A DNA stretch of 64,000 nt from Enterobacter sp. RHBSTW-00175 (GCF_013927005.1 NZ_CP055930.1:2728001-2792000), one strand, 5' to 3'; numbered from the stretch's first letter, positions 1-9,363 are shown. A program made the numbers and translations. The notes: generated by a model not told the origin, from the letters alone.

Positions 1-1488
1 TTCGTGAATGCCGATGTAACCCAGCGAAATTGACGCCCGGCCGTTTTTGAAGATTTCTGATACGTCATCGTCCGCTTTCAGACGCACGCCGCAGGCCCCT
101 TCCATATAGAGGATGGGCGCGACGCGGGCTTTCACCCCTTCCAGGCGCGCAATACGGGTCATCAGTGCTTTACGGGCCAGTTGCAGACGCTCATCCAGCA
201 GTGTCCAGAAAGCGGCTTCATTGCCTTTGGCTTCCAGCGCGATACGCGGCAGGTTAAGGCTGATCACGCCCAGGTTGTTACGCCCGTCGTGGATCTGCTC
301 GCCGTTTTCATCTTCATACACGCCGAGGAAGCTGCGGCAGCCCATTGGCGTTTTGAACGAACCCGTGACTTTCACTACCTGGTCATAGTTCAGGATGTCC
401 GGGTACATACGCTTGCTCGCGCATTCCAGCGCCAGCTGTTTGATGTCGTAGTTCGGATCGCCAAACTTATGATTCAGACCGTCGCGGATAGCGAACACCA
501 GTTTCGGGAACACGGCGGTTTTGCGGTTTTTGCCGAGGCCAGAAATACGGTTGCGCAGAATGGACTGCTGGATCAGGCGCGATTCCCAGCTGGTACCCAG
601 GCCAAAGCCAAAGGTCACAAACGGGGTCTGGCCGTTTGCGGTATGCAGCGTGTTTACTTCATATTCGAGCGACTGGAATGCGTCGTAGCACTCTTTTTCA
701 GTGCGTGAATGCGCATAGCCGTCCGCGTCCGGGATCTGCCACTCTTCGGCGGTTTTACGGTGTTTGTTGAAGCTCGCCGTGACAAACGGGGCCAGCACTT
801 CATCAATACGGTTAATGGTGGTGCCGCCGTAAATGTGGCTGGCAACCTGCGCGATAATCTGGGCGGTCACCGCCGTGGCAGTGGAGATCGATTTTGGCGG
901 TTCAATCTCGGCGTTACCCATTTTAAAGCCGTGAGTCAGCATGCCTTTCAGATCGATCAACATACAGTTGAACATCGGGAAGAACGGCGAATAGTCGAGA
1001 TCGTGGTAGTGGATCTCACCGCGTTCGTGCGCGGAAACCACATCGCGTGGCAGCAGGTGCTGGCGCGCATAGTGTTTGGCAACAATACCGGCCAGCAAAT
1101 CGCGCTGGGTAGGAATGACTTTACTGTCTTTGTTGGCGTTTTCGTTGAGCAGCGCAGAGTTGGTTTGCTCCACCAGGCCGCGAATATCCTGGTTCAGTCG
1201 GCCACGTTTTTCGCGCTGGACGTCACGGTCGTGACGGTATTCGATGTAAGCGCGGGCCAGCTGCTTATACGGGCCCGCCATCAGCTGGTTCTCAACAGCA
1301 GTCTGGATCTCGCTGATATCCACCTGGCTACGTTCGTTCATCTGGCTGCTAACGACTTCTGCGACGGTGGCGCAGTAATCTGCGTCATCGACTCCCGCTG
1401 CTTTAGCTGCACGCAGAATGGCTTCTTTGATGCGCTCTGATTTAAACGGCACTTTACAGCCATCACGTTTCATCACATGCGGTGTCAT
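1..1488 (-). CDS. nrdD: Anaerobic ribonucleoside-triphosphate reductase, large subunit (5' part)
   Basis: Reading from 1488 down to the window edge gives 496 residues starting MTPHVMKRDGCKVPFKSERI, an N-terminal ATP-cone-like segment, with no stop. The sequence closely follows E. coli NrdD (about 712 aa), so roughly the last third, including the glycyl radical region, lies outside the window. The enzyme reduces NTPs to dNTPs in the cytoplasm under anaerobiosis and is activated by the radical-SAM protein NrdG, normally encoded just downstream. The upstream region carries NrdR and FNR-like sites, which fits oxygen- and dNTP-responsive control. Family assignment is secure; the missing 3' end cannot be judged. 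Confidence 0.97.
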   Translation of the reverse strand, partial: MTPHVMKRDGCKVPFKSERIKEAILRAAKAAGVDDADYCATVAEVVSSQMNERSQVDISEIQTAVENQLMAGPYKQLARAYIEYRHDRDVQREKRGRLNQDIRGLVEQTNSALLNENANKDSKVIPTQRDLLAGIVAKHYARQHLLPRDVVSAHERGEIHYHDLDYSPFFPMFNCMLIDLKGMLTHGFKMGNAEIEPPKSISTATAVTAQIIAQVASHIYGGTTINRIDEVLAPFVTASFNKHRKTAEEWQIPDADGYAHSRTEKECYDAFQSLEYEVNTLHTANGQTPFVTFGFGLGTSWESRLIQQSILRNRISGLGKNRKTAVFPKLVFAIRDGLNHKFGDPNYDIKQLALECASKRMYPDILNYDQVVKVTGSFKTPMGCRSFLGVYEDENGEQIHDGRNNLGVISLNLPRIALEAKGNEAAFWTLLDERLQLARKALMTRIARLEGVKARVAPILYMEGACGVRLKADDDVSEIFKNGRASISLGYIGIHE

Positions 1489-1646
1489 GATCACTCCATT
1501 TTAAAAACAGGTTATCCACAGAGGTGGAGAAGACTGCACCGGGCTGATGTATTGATAGCCCAGTCACTTCCCTCGTTCCCGACAGTTGTTATCCACAATT
1601 CCGGAGAGCTGAGTCGCCGTCTTGTTGTTGGAATAGTAGACGATAA

Positions 1647-1703
1647 ATACAAGATGTTGGGTCGGCGTGCATTTTAAGTGCTACATATAGTGATTTGCAT
1701 CAA
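1647..1703 (-). promoter_or_regulatory. Two NrdR boxes and an overlapping FNR-like site upstream of nrdD
   Basis: Two 16-bp NrdR-type boxes are visible: core CAAGATGTTG at 1650-1659 and core CTACATATAG at 1681-1690, each matching the C-w-A-t-A-T-a-T-w-G pattern. The cores start 31 bp apart, three helical turns, as is usual for paired NrdR boxes. An FNR-like dyad GTGATTTGCATCAA (1690-1703) overlaps the distal box. NrdR represses ribonucleotide reductase operons and FNR activates nrdDG without oxygen. The sites lie 159-215 bp from the nrdD start codon, so the transcript has a long leader. Confidence 0.75.
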
Positions 1704-1831
1704 ACATGTTTGCGATTTATTTGATTCAGAACAAAGTAAAAAGACGAGAGTACAAATGACGGGCGCTACAGCGTTTGTAAATTGTGGCAGGAAAAATCTG
1801 ATTAATAATTCAACAAAAACAGTAAGGTAAA

Positions 1832-1853
1832 CCGGGCATATTGCTACGCCCGG
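1832..1853. repeat. Short GC-rich inverted repeat downstream of treC
   Basis: CCGGGC at 1832-1837 pairs with GCCCGG at 1848-1853, ten bases before the treC stop codon region on the minus strand. It resembles half of a REP element. It could act as an mRNA-stabilising hairpin or terminator for treC transcripts, but there is no clear T-tract on the treC side. Confidence 0.45.
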
Positions 1854-1862
1854 CGATGAGAA

Positions 1863-3521
1863 TTATGGCTGAAGCCACCAGACGGCTTCAAACGGACGCA
1901 GGGTCATGGCCTGCGTTGCGTTGGCTGCTTCTGCATAGTTGCTCATGACCACCTGCCATTCGCCGCTCTGTGCGTCTGGCTGCCATTGCTGGCATGCATT
2001 GCTGAGGTTTGCCGCCACGATCAGGGTTTGCCCCTGCCACTGACGACGGTAGCACCACAGGGCTGGGTGCTCAGGCAGCAGATCCTGATAATCCCCCCAC
2101 GTCAGTACCGGCAGTGTTTTACGCAGCGCAATCAATGACTGATAGGTATAGAACACCGAATCCGGGTCGCTCAGTGCCGCGCAGGCGTTAATGCTCTGGT
2201 AGTTATCGCAGACCGCAATCCACGGTTCACCCGCTGTAAAACCGGCGTTTGGTGAGGCATCCCATTGCATTGGCGTCCGGCCATTATCACGGGATTTACT
2301 GGCGAGGATCTCCAGCAGCTCATCCGCTTCACGCCCTGCGGCGCGCAGCTCGGTGAACATATTCAGGCTTTCCACATCGCGATAATCCGTGATCTGGCGG
2401 AAGTGCGGGTTGGTCATGCCCAGCTCTTCACCCTGGTAGATATACGGCGTGCCCTGCATTCCATGCAGCACCATCGCCAGCATTTTCGCGGCAGGGACGC
2501 GATGCTCGCCCTCATCGCCAAAACGCGACGCGATGCGCGGTTGATCGTGGTTACACCAGAAGAGGGCGTTCCAGGCCACGTTGTGCATTCCCTGCTGCCA
2601 GTGGCTGAACAGGGTTTTCAGCGCCACGTAATCGGGCTGCGCTTTCGTCCATTTTTCACCGTCAGGGTAGTCCACTTTCAGGTGATGGAAGTTAAAGGTC
2701 ATCGACAGTTCGCGCCCGTCCAGGGAGGCGTACTGCTGGCAGTTTTCTAACGAGGTGGAAGACATCTCGCCCACCGTCATCAGGTTGCGCGGGGCGAAGA
2801 CGTCGCGGCTCATCTCCTGCAAATATTCATGAACGCGCGGCCCGTCGGTGTAAAAGCGGCGGCCATCGCCGTGCTCGTCATTCGGGAATGCCTGATCTTT
2901 GGAGATAAGGTTAATGACGTCGAGACGTAAACCGTCCACGCCGCGATCGGCCCAGAATTCGCACACTTTTTTCAGCTCGGTACGCACTGCCGGGTTTTCC
3001 CAGTTCAGGTCCGCCTGTTCCGGGGCAAACAGGTGCAGATAGTACTGCTCGCTGCCCGCGTGCCAGCGCCAGGCATTACCGCCAAATTTAGAGCGCCAGT
3101 TATTCGGCAGCAGGCCATCCGGCGTGCCGTCGCGCCAGATATAGAACTGGCGATACGGGCTCTCTTTGTTCAATGATTCGCGAAACCACGCGTGCTGGGT
3201 CGAGGTGTGATTAAGCACCATATCAAGCACAATGCGGATGCCGCGGGAATGGGCCTGCGCGACCAGCTCGTCAAAGTCATCCAGCGTGCCGTATGCCGGG
3301 TCGATAGCGGTATAATTCGCCACGTCATAGCCGTTATCAATCTGCGGAGAGATATAGAACGGGGTCAGCCAGATGGCATCAATACCGAGATTTTTCAGGT
3401 AGTCGAGGCGCTGCGTTACGCCGCGTAAATCCCCGGTACCGCATCCGGTTGTGTCCTGAAAACTCTTTGGGTAAATCTGATAGATGACACCGTTTTGCCA
3501 CCACTGAGGAAGGGTATTCAT
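1863..3521 (-). CDS. treC: Trehalose-6-phosphate hydrolase
   Basis: A 552-residue GH13 enzyme that cleaves trehalose 6-phosphate into glucose and glucose 6-phosphate in the cytoplasm. The usual alpha-amylase motifs are present: NHTSTQHAWF, GLRLDVINLIS (nucleophile Asp), LMTVGEMSST (acid/base Glu) and NHDQPRI. The start at MNTLPQWWQNG matches the E. coli protein in length (551 aa) and has an AGGA ribosome site six bases upstream; an ATG five codons earlier lacks this support. It lies 51 bp downstream of treB and is almost certainly in the same operon, hydrolysing the product of TreB uptake. Confidence 0.97.
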   Translation of the reverse strand: MNTLPQWWQNGVIYQIYPKSFQDTTGCGTGDLRGVTQRLDYLKNLGIDAIWLTPFYISPQIDNGYDVANYTAIDPAYGTLDDFDELVAQAHSRGIRIVLDMVLNHTSTQHAWFRESLNKESPYRQFYIWRDGTPDGLLPNNWRSKFGGNAWRWHAGSEQYYLHLFAPEQADLNWENPAVRTELKKVCEFWADRGVDGLRLDVINLISKDQAFPNDEHGDGRRFYTDGPRVHEYLQEMSRDVFAPRNLMTVGEMSSTSLENCQQYASLDGRELSMTFNFHHLKVDYPDGEKWTKAQPDYVALKTLFSHWQQGMHNVAWNALFWCNHDQPRIASRFGDEGEHRVPAAKMLAMVLHGMQGTPYIYQGEELGMTNPHFRQITDYRDVESLNMFTELRAAGREADELLEILASKSRDNGRTPMQWDASPNAGFTAGEPWIAVCDNYQSINACAALSDPDSVFYTYQSLIALRKTLPVLTWGDYQDLLPEHPALWCYRRQWQGQTLIVAANLSNACQQWQPDAQSGEWQVVMSNYAEAANATQAMTLRPFEAVWWLQP

Positions 3522-3572
3522 AGTTCGTTCCTGCAAATGCGAAGGGGCGCAATTGCGCCCCGAAAGATGAAG

Positions 3573-4994
3573 TTAAACAATCTGCAACGTGCCCTGACGG
3601 TACTTACGCTGATAAACGAAGGTGGTCAGTGCCAGCGGGACAATAATCGCGATAGCCATGGCCAGCGCAAACACTTGCCAGAAGGCTGGCTGAATGGAGA
3701 GGATGCCCGGCAGGCCACCCACGCCAATCCCGTTTGCCATCACGCCGTTCAGGCCACACACCAGGCCCGCCAGGCCAGAGCCAATCATGGCGCACAGCAT
3801 CGGGAAGCGGTATTTCAGGTTGATCCCGTACATCGCCGGTTCGGTCACGCCGAGGTAGGCAGAGATAGCCGCCGGAACGGAAATCTCACGCTCGTTATGC
3901 TTACGGCTGACGATAATGATGCCGGTTACCGCAGACGCCTGAGCAATGTTAGACAGCGCAATGATTGGCCAGACTGGCGTGCCGCCCATGCTCTGAATCA
4001 TCTGCATATCAATGGCAAGCGTGGTCTGGTGCACACCGGTAATAACCAGCGGCGCATACAGGAAGCCAAACAGCGCAGCACCAATCGGTGCGAAGCTACC
4101 GGTCATCAGATGACGTACGGCAAAGGCCACGCCGTCGCCGATCATGCGGCCAAACGGGCCGATAAAGGCGTGGGCAAGGAACACGGCGATAATCAGTGAA
4201 CAGACCGGAACCACCACCAGATAAAGGTAATCCGGGACGATGCGTTTTAAGCGAGTCTCAATAAAGCCCAGCGCCAGACCTGCCAGTAACGCCGGGATAA
4301 CCTGCGCCTGATAGCCCACTTTCGCGATAGTGAACAGACCGAAGTTCCAGACTTCCGGCACCTGCTGACCCAGTAAGTAAGCGTTCATTAACTGCGGAGA
4401 CACCAGCGTGACGCCAAGGACAATCCCCAGGATTGGCGTGCCGCCCATCTTACGCACCGCCGACCAGCAAATCCCGACAGGCAGATAGAAGAAGATGGCT
4501 TCGCCAATCAGCCACAGGAAATCGTAAACGGTCTTCAGTGACGGGTAGATTTGCGCCAGGGTTTTGCCGTCGCTCATCGGCACATCGCCGATCACGTTAC
4601 GGAAACCTAAGATCAAGCCCCCGCTGATCAGCGCCGGCAGCAGCGGGAAGAAGATCTCCGCAAAGTGCGAGATCAGCTGCTCGTGCCATTTCATATTTTG
4701 ACGCGCGGCCTGCTTCGCCTGCTCTTTATCAGCAGATGAGTGGCCAGTGGTGGCCAGCAGAGCCTGATAGTAATCGCCCACTTCTGTGCCGATAACCACC
4801 TGGAACTGCCCGGCGTTGGTAAAGCAGCCTTTCACCATCGAAAGCTCTTCAATGGCTTTCGGATTGGCTTTGGCCGGATCGTTCAGCACAAAGCGCAGGC
4901 GGGTAATGCAATGGCTGACGGTTGCGATGTTATCGCGACCGCCAACCAGGACGATCAACTGGTCGATATCAGCTTGTTTGACTTTGCTCATCAT
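3573..4994 (-). CDS. treB: PTS trehalose-specific EIIBC component
   Basis: A 473-residue protein of the same length as E. coli TreB. The N-terminal EIIB domain carries the phosphorylated cysteine in VSHCITRLRF. The EIIC membrane domain contains many hydrophobic segments and the signature GVTEPAMYG. It imports trehalose and phosphorylates it at the inner membrane, taking phosphate from EIIA-Glc. It is the first gene of treBC; a palindromic TreR-type operator lies 75 bp upstream, and the repressor gene treR is just beyond it in the same direction. Confidence 0.97.
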   Translation of the reverse strand: MMSKVKQADIDQLIVLVGGRDNIATVSHCITRLRFVLNDPAKANPKAIEELSMVKGCFTNAGQFQVVIGTEVGDYYQALLATTGHSSADKEQAKQAARQNMKWHEQLISHFAEIFFPLLPALISGGLILGFRNVIGDVPMSDGKTLAQIYPSLKTVYDFLWLIGEAIFFYLPVGICWSAVRKMGGTPILGIVLGVTLVSPQLMNAYLLGQQVPEVWNFGLFTIAKVGYQAQVIPALLAGLALGFIETRLKRIVPDYLYLVVVPVCSLIIAVFLAHAFIGPFGRMIGDGVAFAVRHLMTGSFAPIGAALFGFLYAPLVITGVHQTTLAIDMQMIQSMGGTPVWPIIALSNIAQASAVTGIIIVSRKHNEREISVPAAISAYLGVTEPAMYGINLKYRFPMLCAMIGSGLAGLVCGLNGVMANGIGVGGLPGILSIQPAFWQVFALAMAIAIIVPLALTTFVYQRKYRQGTLQIV

Positions 4995-5068
4995 GAAACC
5001 TCATGACAGATGGATAAGGGTGTAATGACCTGAAAGCAAGCCTACTCGTTAAGCGTTCCGGGGAAAAT

Positions 5069-5080
5069 GGGAACGTTCCC
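5069..5080. promoter_or_regulatory. TreR operator upstream of treB
   Basis: A perfect 12-bp palindrome GGGAACGTTCCC lies between treR and treB. LacI-family repressors such as TreR bind symmetric sites of this kind with a central CG. A second partial half-site (GCGTTCCGGG) sits at about 5053-5062. A degenerate CRP-like TGTGA half-site on the minus strand near 5097 would fit catabolite control but is too weak to call. Confidence 0.7.
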
Positions 5081-5118
5081 GAAATCAGGCGAAGATCACA
5101 ATAATCCGTTAATGTGGC

Positions 5119-6066
5119 TTAAGAGATATGCGCGGGGATCACTATCTGACGCGGTTCAGCACGGCCGTTGATCTGCTCGATCAACTGGCTCGCCGCCTGG
5201 CGTCCTGCTTCGGCGTAGCCGGGGTCGACGGTGACTATTTCGGGGTGCAAAAACTTCATCAGCGGCGTGCTGCCAACACTTGCGAGTTGCAGATTATCGA
5301 TCCGTTGTTCTTGCAGATATTTGCTGGCACCCAGCGCCAGGGTATCGGTGGCGCACACCAGCGCAGTGGTTTGCGGCGTCAGGACGTCTGCCACTTTTTC
5401 GTAGCCTTGCTTCATGGCCAGACCCGGCAGGGCAGCCACGGCAGGAAGTGCGTATTTTTTGCAGAATGCCAGATAGGCTTCATGACGGCGTTTGCCGGTG
5501 GTGACGTCCGCATGGGGCACGCCGAGGAAGCTGATATGGCGATGGCCTTGATCGTATAAGCGCTGCATCAACGTGTAGATAGCGCCTTCATCGTCATAAC
5601 AGACAGAGGCAAAACCACTGGCATCGCGCGCCAGCAGCACCAGCGATGGCTGCCAGGGTTTAAGCATCTCTTCTTTAATGCCGGTAAAGCCAAACAGCAC
5701 CACGCCATCGATGTTGCGGCGTTGCAGCATTCCCAGGTGCTCTTCCACCAGCTGTGGCGAAAACTGGCTTTCCATCATAATCGGGTCGTAACCCTGTTCG
5801 TAGAAGGCAGGCAGCATGGTCTGAACGGCCAGGTTTTCAGACAGGGAATCGAGGCGCGACACAATAATGGCGACCACTTTGTCACTTTGCCCGCGCATGG
5901 CGCGCGCGGAGCGGGAAGGGGAAAAACCGTGCTGATTCATAACCGCCTCGACGCGCTCGCGCGTGCGCTCGCTGACACCACTTTCGTTGTTCAGCACCCG
6001 CGACACGGTGGATTTCCCCACGCCGCTTAAACGTGCGATGTCTTTAATGGTAAGGCGATTTTGCAT
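5119..6066 (-). CDS. treR: Trehalose operon repressor, LacI family
   Basis: A 315-residue LacI/GalR-type repressor. The helix-turn-helix is at residues 5-25 (IKDIARLSGVGKSTVSRVLN), followed by the hinge region and a periplasmic-binding-protein-like ligand domain. In E. coli TreR binds trehalose 6-phosphate as inducer and represses treBC. Its position directly upstream of treBC, with its own spacing of 124 bp to treB, is the conserved enterobacterial arrangement. Confidence 0.96.
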   Translation of the reverse strand: MQNRLTIKDIARLSGVGKSTVSRVLNNESGVSERTRERVEAVMNQHGFSPSRSARAMRGQSDKVVAIIVSRLDSLSENLAVQTMLPAFYEQGYDPIMMESQFSPQLVEEHLGMLQRRNIDGVVLFGFTGIKEEMLKPWQPSLVLLARDASGFASVCYDDEGAIYTLMQRLYDQGHRHISFLGVPHADVTTGKRRHEAYLAFCKKYALPAVAALPGLAMKQGYEKVADVLTPQTTALVCATDTLALGASKYLQEQRIDNLQLASVGSTPLMKFLHPEIVTVDPGYAEAGRQAASQLIEQINGRAEPRQIVIPAHIS

Positions 6067-6143
6067 CCTCTATTCCCTGTAACAGCGACGGCGGTCGTCA
6101 ATTGAGCGTAATGGTATAGCGTGATTTTGCTATGGGCAAAGTC

Positions 6144-6179
6144 TGGTTTACGTACGGTTTACTTGCGCGGGGTTATAAT
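6144..6179 (+). promoter_or_regulatory. PhoP box and -10 of the mgtA promoter
   Basis: Two direct repeats GGTTTA separated by five bases (GGTTTACGTACGGTTTA, 6145-6161) form a consensus PhoP box. A perfect TATAAT follows at 6174-6179, with 12 bp between box and -10, the usual spacing for PhoP-activated class II promoters. This places mgtA under PhoPQ control in response to low Mg2+. Confidence 0.88.
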
Positions 6180-6185
6180 ACCGCC

Positions 6186-6456
6186 CGAATCGTCACAAGC
6201 GGTACGGTTAATTCCCTGTATTGCGCGGCGAAATTCCGATTTTACTTACCGGAGGTTACATGGATCCCGATCCCACGCCTCTCCTGAACGGGAGTGCGTT
6301 TTCTTTTCGGTAAGCCAGCCTTTTGCTGTCTCACCGGTGATGTGAGGCAGCAACGTTCCCAACGTTTCTGCTAATAATTAAAGTGCCGCCAGGTACGGAT
6401 TTACCGTGTCTGCCAGCAAATCTGCGTTCGCCGCTGCGCGCGCAGGAGAGCTTATT
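6186..6456 (+). promoter_or_regulatory. Long Mg2+-responsive leader of mgtA
   Basis: About 270 nt separate the predicted transcription start (near 6186) from the mgtA start codon. In E. coli and Salmonella this leader couples Mg2+ or proline availability to transcription into mgtA through mgtL translation and alternative RNA folding. Here the length and the embedded mgtL-like frame (6260-6313) are conserved. The RNA fold itself was not computed, so the riboswitch function is inferred from homology. Confidence 0.7.
6260..6313 (+). CDS. mgtL: MgtL leader peptide
   Basis: A 17-codon frame reading MDPDPTPLLNGSAFSFR, preceded by a strong GGAGG ribosome site. The N-terminal M-x-PDPTP matches the leader peptide of E. 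coli and Salmonella mgtA (MEPDPTP...), whose proline codons sense proline shortage and whose acidic-proline start is prone to ribosome arrest at low Mg2+. The C-terminal half differs from E. coli (no PRRRLK), so only the sensing part is conserved. It sits within the mgtA leader, 143 bp before mgtA. Confidence 0.82.
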   Translation: MDPDPTPLLNGSAFSFR

Positions 6457-9165
6457 ATGCTGAAAAATATCACCCGGCAGCTGCTTGATCAGCTGAGCCG
6501 CCACCTGCCACGCCGTCTTATCCAGCGTGACCCAATGCCAAACGCCAAAAATCTGGCGGGTGCGGCTATTCCTTCTTCCCTGACCGAGCGCTGCCTGAAC
6601 GTGGCGGCGATGGACGAAAATGAAGTCTGGCGCGCCTTTGGTGGTCACCCGGAAGGGCTGAATGCAGCCGAAGTCGATAAAACCCGCGCCGAGCATGGCG
6701 ACAATCAAATCCCGGCGCAAAAACCATCGCCCTGGTGGGTGCACCTGTGGGTTTGCTACCGCAACCCGTTCAATCTGCTGCTGACGGTACTTGGCATTAT
6801 CTCGTATGCCACCGAAGACCTGTTTGCCGCAGGCGTTATTGCCCTGATGGTGGGGATTTCCACGCTGCTGAACTTCATTCAGGAAGCCCGCTCCACCAAA
6901 GCGGCCGATGCCCTGAAAGCGATGGTCAGCAACACCGCCACCGTTTCGCGCGTGATTAACGAACTGGGCGAAAACGCCTGGCTTGAACTGCCTATCGATC
7001 AGCTGGTTCCGGGCGATCTGGTGAAACTTGCCGCCGGCGATATGATCCCGGCAGATTTGCGCATCATTCAGGCGCGCGATCTGTTTGTCGCTCAGGCCTC
7101 GTTAACCGGCGAATCACTACCGGTGGAGAAAGTGGCACGTACCCGCGATCCGCAGCAGATGAACCCGCTGGAATGCGACACGCTGTGCTTTATGGGCACC
7201 ACGGTGGTCAGCGGAACCGCGCAGGCCATTGTGACCGCAACGGGCGGTAACACCTGGTTTGGCCAACTTGCCGGGCGTGTAACAGAGCAGGAAAGCGAAC
7301 CTAACGCCTTCCAGAAGGGGATTGGCCGCGTCAGTATGCTGCTGATCCGCTTTATGATGGTGATGACGCCGATTGTGTTGCTGATTAACGGCTACACCAA
7401 AGGCGACTGGTGGGAAGCGGCGCTGTTTGCGCTCTCTGTTGCCGTGGGCTTAACGCCAGAAATGCTGCCGATGATTGTCACCTCCACGCTGGCGCGCGGG
7501 GCGGTGAAACTCTCTAAGCAAAAAGTCATTGTTAAACACCTCGACGCTATCCAGAACTTTGGCGCGATGGACATCCTCTGCACCGATAAAACCGGGACGC
7601 TGACCCAGGATAAAATCGTGCTGGAGAACCATACCGATATCTCAGGCAAGACCAGCGAACGCGTGCTGCACAGCGCCTGGCTTAACAGCCACTACCAGAC
7701 CGGGCTGAAAAACCTGCTCGACGTTGCGGTGCTGGAAGGCGTGGGTGAAGAGTCTGCCCGCGCGCTGTCTGGCCGCTGGCAGAAAGTGGATGAGATCCCG
7801 TTTGATTTTGAGCGCCGCCGTATGTCGGTGGTGGTGAGTGAACAGCAGGATGTGCATCAGCTGATCTGCAAAGGGGCGTTGCAGGAGATCCTTAATGTGT
7901 GCACCCAGGTACGGCACAACGGTGATATCGTCCCATTGGACGACATCATGCTGCGCCGTATCAAACGCGTGACCGACAACCTGAACCGTCAGGGGCTGCG
8001 CGTGGTGGCGGTGGCCAGCAAATTCCTGCCAGCGCGCGTTGGGGATTATCAGCGCATTGATGAATCAGACCTGATCCTTGAAGGCTACATCGCGTTTCTC
8101 GATCCGCCAAAAGAGACGACGGCTCCGGCGCTGAAAGCCCTGAAGGCGAGCGGTATCACCGTGAAAATCCTCACCGGCGACAGCGAGCTGGTGGCGGCAA
8201 AAGTGTGTCACGAAGTGGGGCTGGATGCCGGCGACGTGGTGGTGGGAAGCGAGATAGAACATCTTTCTAACGATGAGCTGGCCCGGCTTGCCCAGCGCAC
8301 CACGCTGTTTGCCCGACTGACGCCGATGCATAAAGAGCGCATTGTTACGCTGCTGCGCCGCGAAGGGCATGTGGTGGGCTTTATGGGCGATGGCATCAAC
8401 GATGCTCCGGCGCTGCGTGCGGCAGATATTGGTATTTCTGTTGACGGTGCCGTGGATATTGCCCGTGAAGCGGCGGATATCATTTTGCTGGAAAAAAGCC
8501 TGATGGTACTGGAAGAGGGGGTTATCGAAGGCCGCCGTACCTTTGCCAACATGCTGAAGTACATCAAAATGACCGCCAGCTCGAACTTCGGTAACGTCTT
8601 CAGCGTGCTGGTGGCGAGTGCGTTTTTGCCCTTCCTGCCAATGCTGCCGCTGCACCTGCTGATCCAGAACCTGATGTACGATGTCTCTCAGGTGGCGATC
8701 CCGTTTGATAACGTGGACGATGAGCAGATCCAGAAGCCACAGCGCTGGAACCCGTCCGATCTTGGCCGCTTTATGCTGTTCTTTGGGCCGATCAGCTCCA
8801 TTTTTGACATTCTGACCTTCTGCCTGATGTGGTTTGTGTTCCATGCCAACACGCCTGAACATCAGACCCTGTTCCAGTCTGGCTGGTTCGTGGTGGGGCT
8901 GCTGTCGCAAACGCTGATTGTGCATATGATCCGTACCCGCCGTATTCCGTTTATTCAGAGCCGTGCCGCATGGCCGCTGATTGTGATGACGGGGATTGTG
9001 ATGGTGCTGGGTATCGCGCTGCCGTTCTCTCCGCTGGCGAGTTATCTGCAATTGCAGGCGCTACCGCTGAGCTACTTCCCATGGCTGGTGGCGATCCTCG
9101 CGGGCTATATGGTGCTGACCCAGATGGTGAAAGGGTTCTATGCGCGCCGGTATGGGTGGCAGTAA
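6457..9165 (+). CDS. mgtA: Magnesium-translocating P-type ATPase
   Basis: A 902-residue P3B-type ATPase of the inner membrane that imports Mg2+. Visible motifs in order are LTGES (actuator), DKTGTLTQD (phosphorylated Asp), and GDGINDAP (phosphorylation-domain hinge), with hydrophobic segments on both sides and a six-helix C-terminal region. The start at MLKNITRQLLDQ aligns with E. coli MgtA (898 aa); an in-frame upstream ATG at 6406 has no ribosome site, while GGAGAG lies 7 bases before 6457. It is preceded by a PhoP box and the MgtL leader. Confidence 0.97.
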   Translation: MLKNITRQLLDQLSRHLPRRLIQRDPMPNAKNLAGAAIPSSLTERCLNVAAMDENEVWRAFGGHPEGLNAAEVDKTRAEHGDNQIPAQKPSPWWVHLWVCYRNPFNLLLTVLGIISYATEDLFAAGVIALMVGISTLLNFIQEARSTKAADALKAMVSNTATVSRVINELGENAWLELPIDQLVPGDLVKLAAGDMIPADLRIIQARDLFVAQASLTGESLPVEKVARTRDPQQMNPLECDTLCFMGTTVVSGTAQAIVTATGGNTWFGQLAGRVTEQESEPNAFQKGIGRVSMLLIRFMMVMTPIVLLINGYTKGDWWEAALFALSVAVGLTPEMLPMIVTSTLARGAVKLSKQKVIVKHLDAIQNFGAMDILCTDKTGTLTQDKIVLENHTDISGKTSERVLHSAWLNSHYQTGLKNLLDVAVLEGVGEESARALSGRWQKVDEIPFDFERRRMSVVVSEQQDVHQLICKGALQEILNVCTQVRHNGDIVPLDDIMLRRIKRVTDNLNRQGLRVVAVASKFLPARVGDYQRIDESDLILEGYIAFLDPPKETTAPALKALKASGITVKILTGDSELVAAKVCHEVGLDAGDVVVGSEIEHLSNDELARLAQRTTLFARLTPMHKERIVTLLRREGHVVGFMGDGINDAPALRAADIGISVDGAVDIAREAADIILLEKSLMVLEEGVIEGRRTFANMLKYIKMTASSNFGNVFSVLVASAFLPFLPMLPLHLLIQNLMYDVSQVAIPFDNVDDEQIQKPQRWNPSDLGRFMLFFGPISSIFDILTFCLMWFVFHANTPEHQTLFQSGWFVVGLLSQTLIVHMIRTRRIPFIQSRAAWPLIVMTGIVMVLGIALPFSPLASYLQLQALPLSYFPWLVAILAGYMVLTQMVKGFYARRYGWQ

Positions 9166-9170
9166 AAAAA

Positions 9171-9242
9171 TGCCCGGTGGCGCTGCGCTTACCGGGCCTA
9201 CGATCCGAATGTAGGCCGGGTAAGGCGAAGCCGCCACCCGGC
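9171..9242. repeat. REP pair (BIME) downstream of mgtA
   Basis: TGCCCGGTGGCGCTGCGCTT at 9171 and its inverted counterpart ending near 9242 (GCCGCCACCCGGCA) form a classic pair of inverted REP units with the internal GCCGGGT/ACCGGGC palindromes. Similar pairs occur at 60339-60417 and a single unit at 62181-62213. Such elements stabilise mRNA 3' ends and bind gyrase or IHF. Confidence 0.85.
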
Positions 9243-9363
9243 AACTGGCTTTCCTCCCAAATTCGACAACCTGTGATCTCTGTTGCGTCATTCTCTTGAC
9301 GACAAATTGAGCGCATGTTAACAGAATGTTTTGCTTTTTTGGCCCGTCAAATAAGGAACATTC

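Noticed and set aside
113..1440. Several plus-strand frames of up to 243 residues
   Set aside because: They lie opposite nrdD in other frames; the minus-strand nrdD translation is clearly homologous to the known enzyme, so these are shadows.
8065..9051. A 328-residue minus-strand frame opposite mgtA
   Set aside because: Arg/His/Gln-rich composition typical of antisense frames over a GC-rich gene; mgtA is intact on the other strand.
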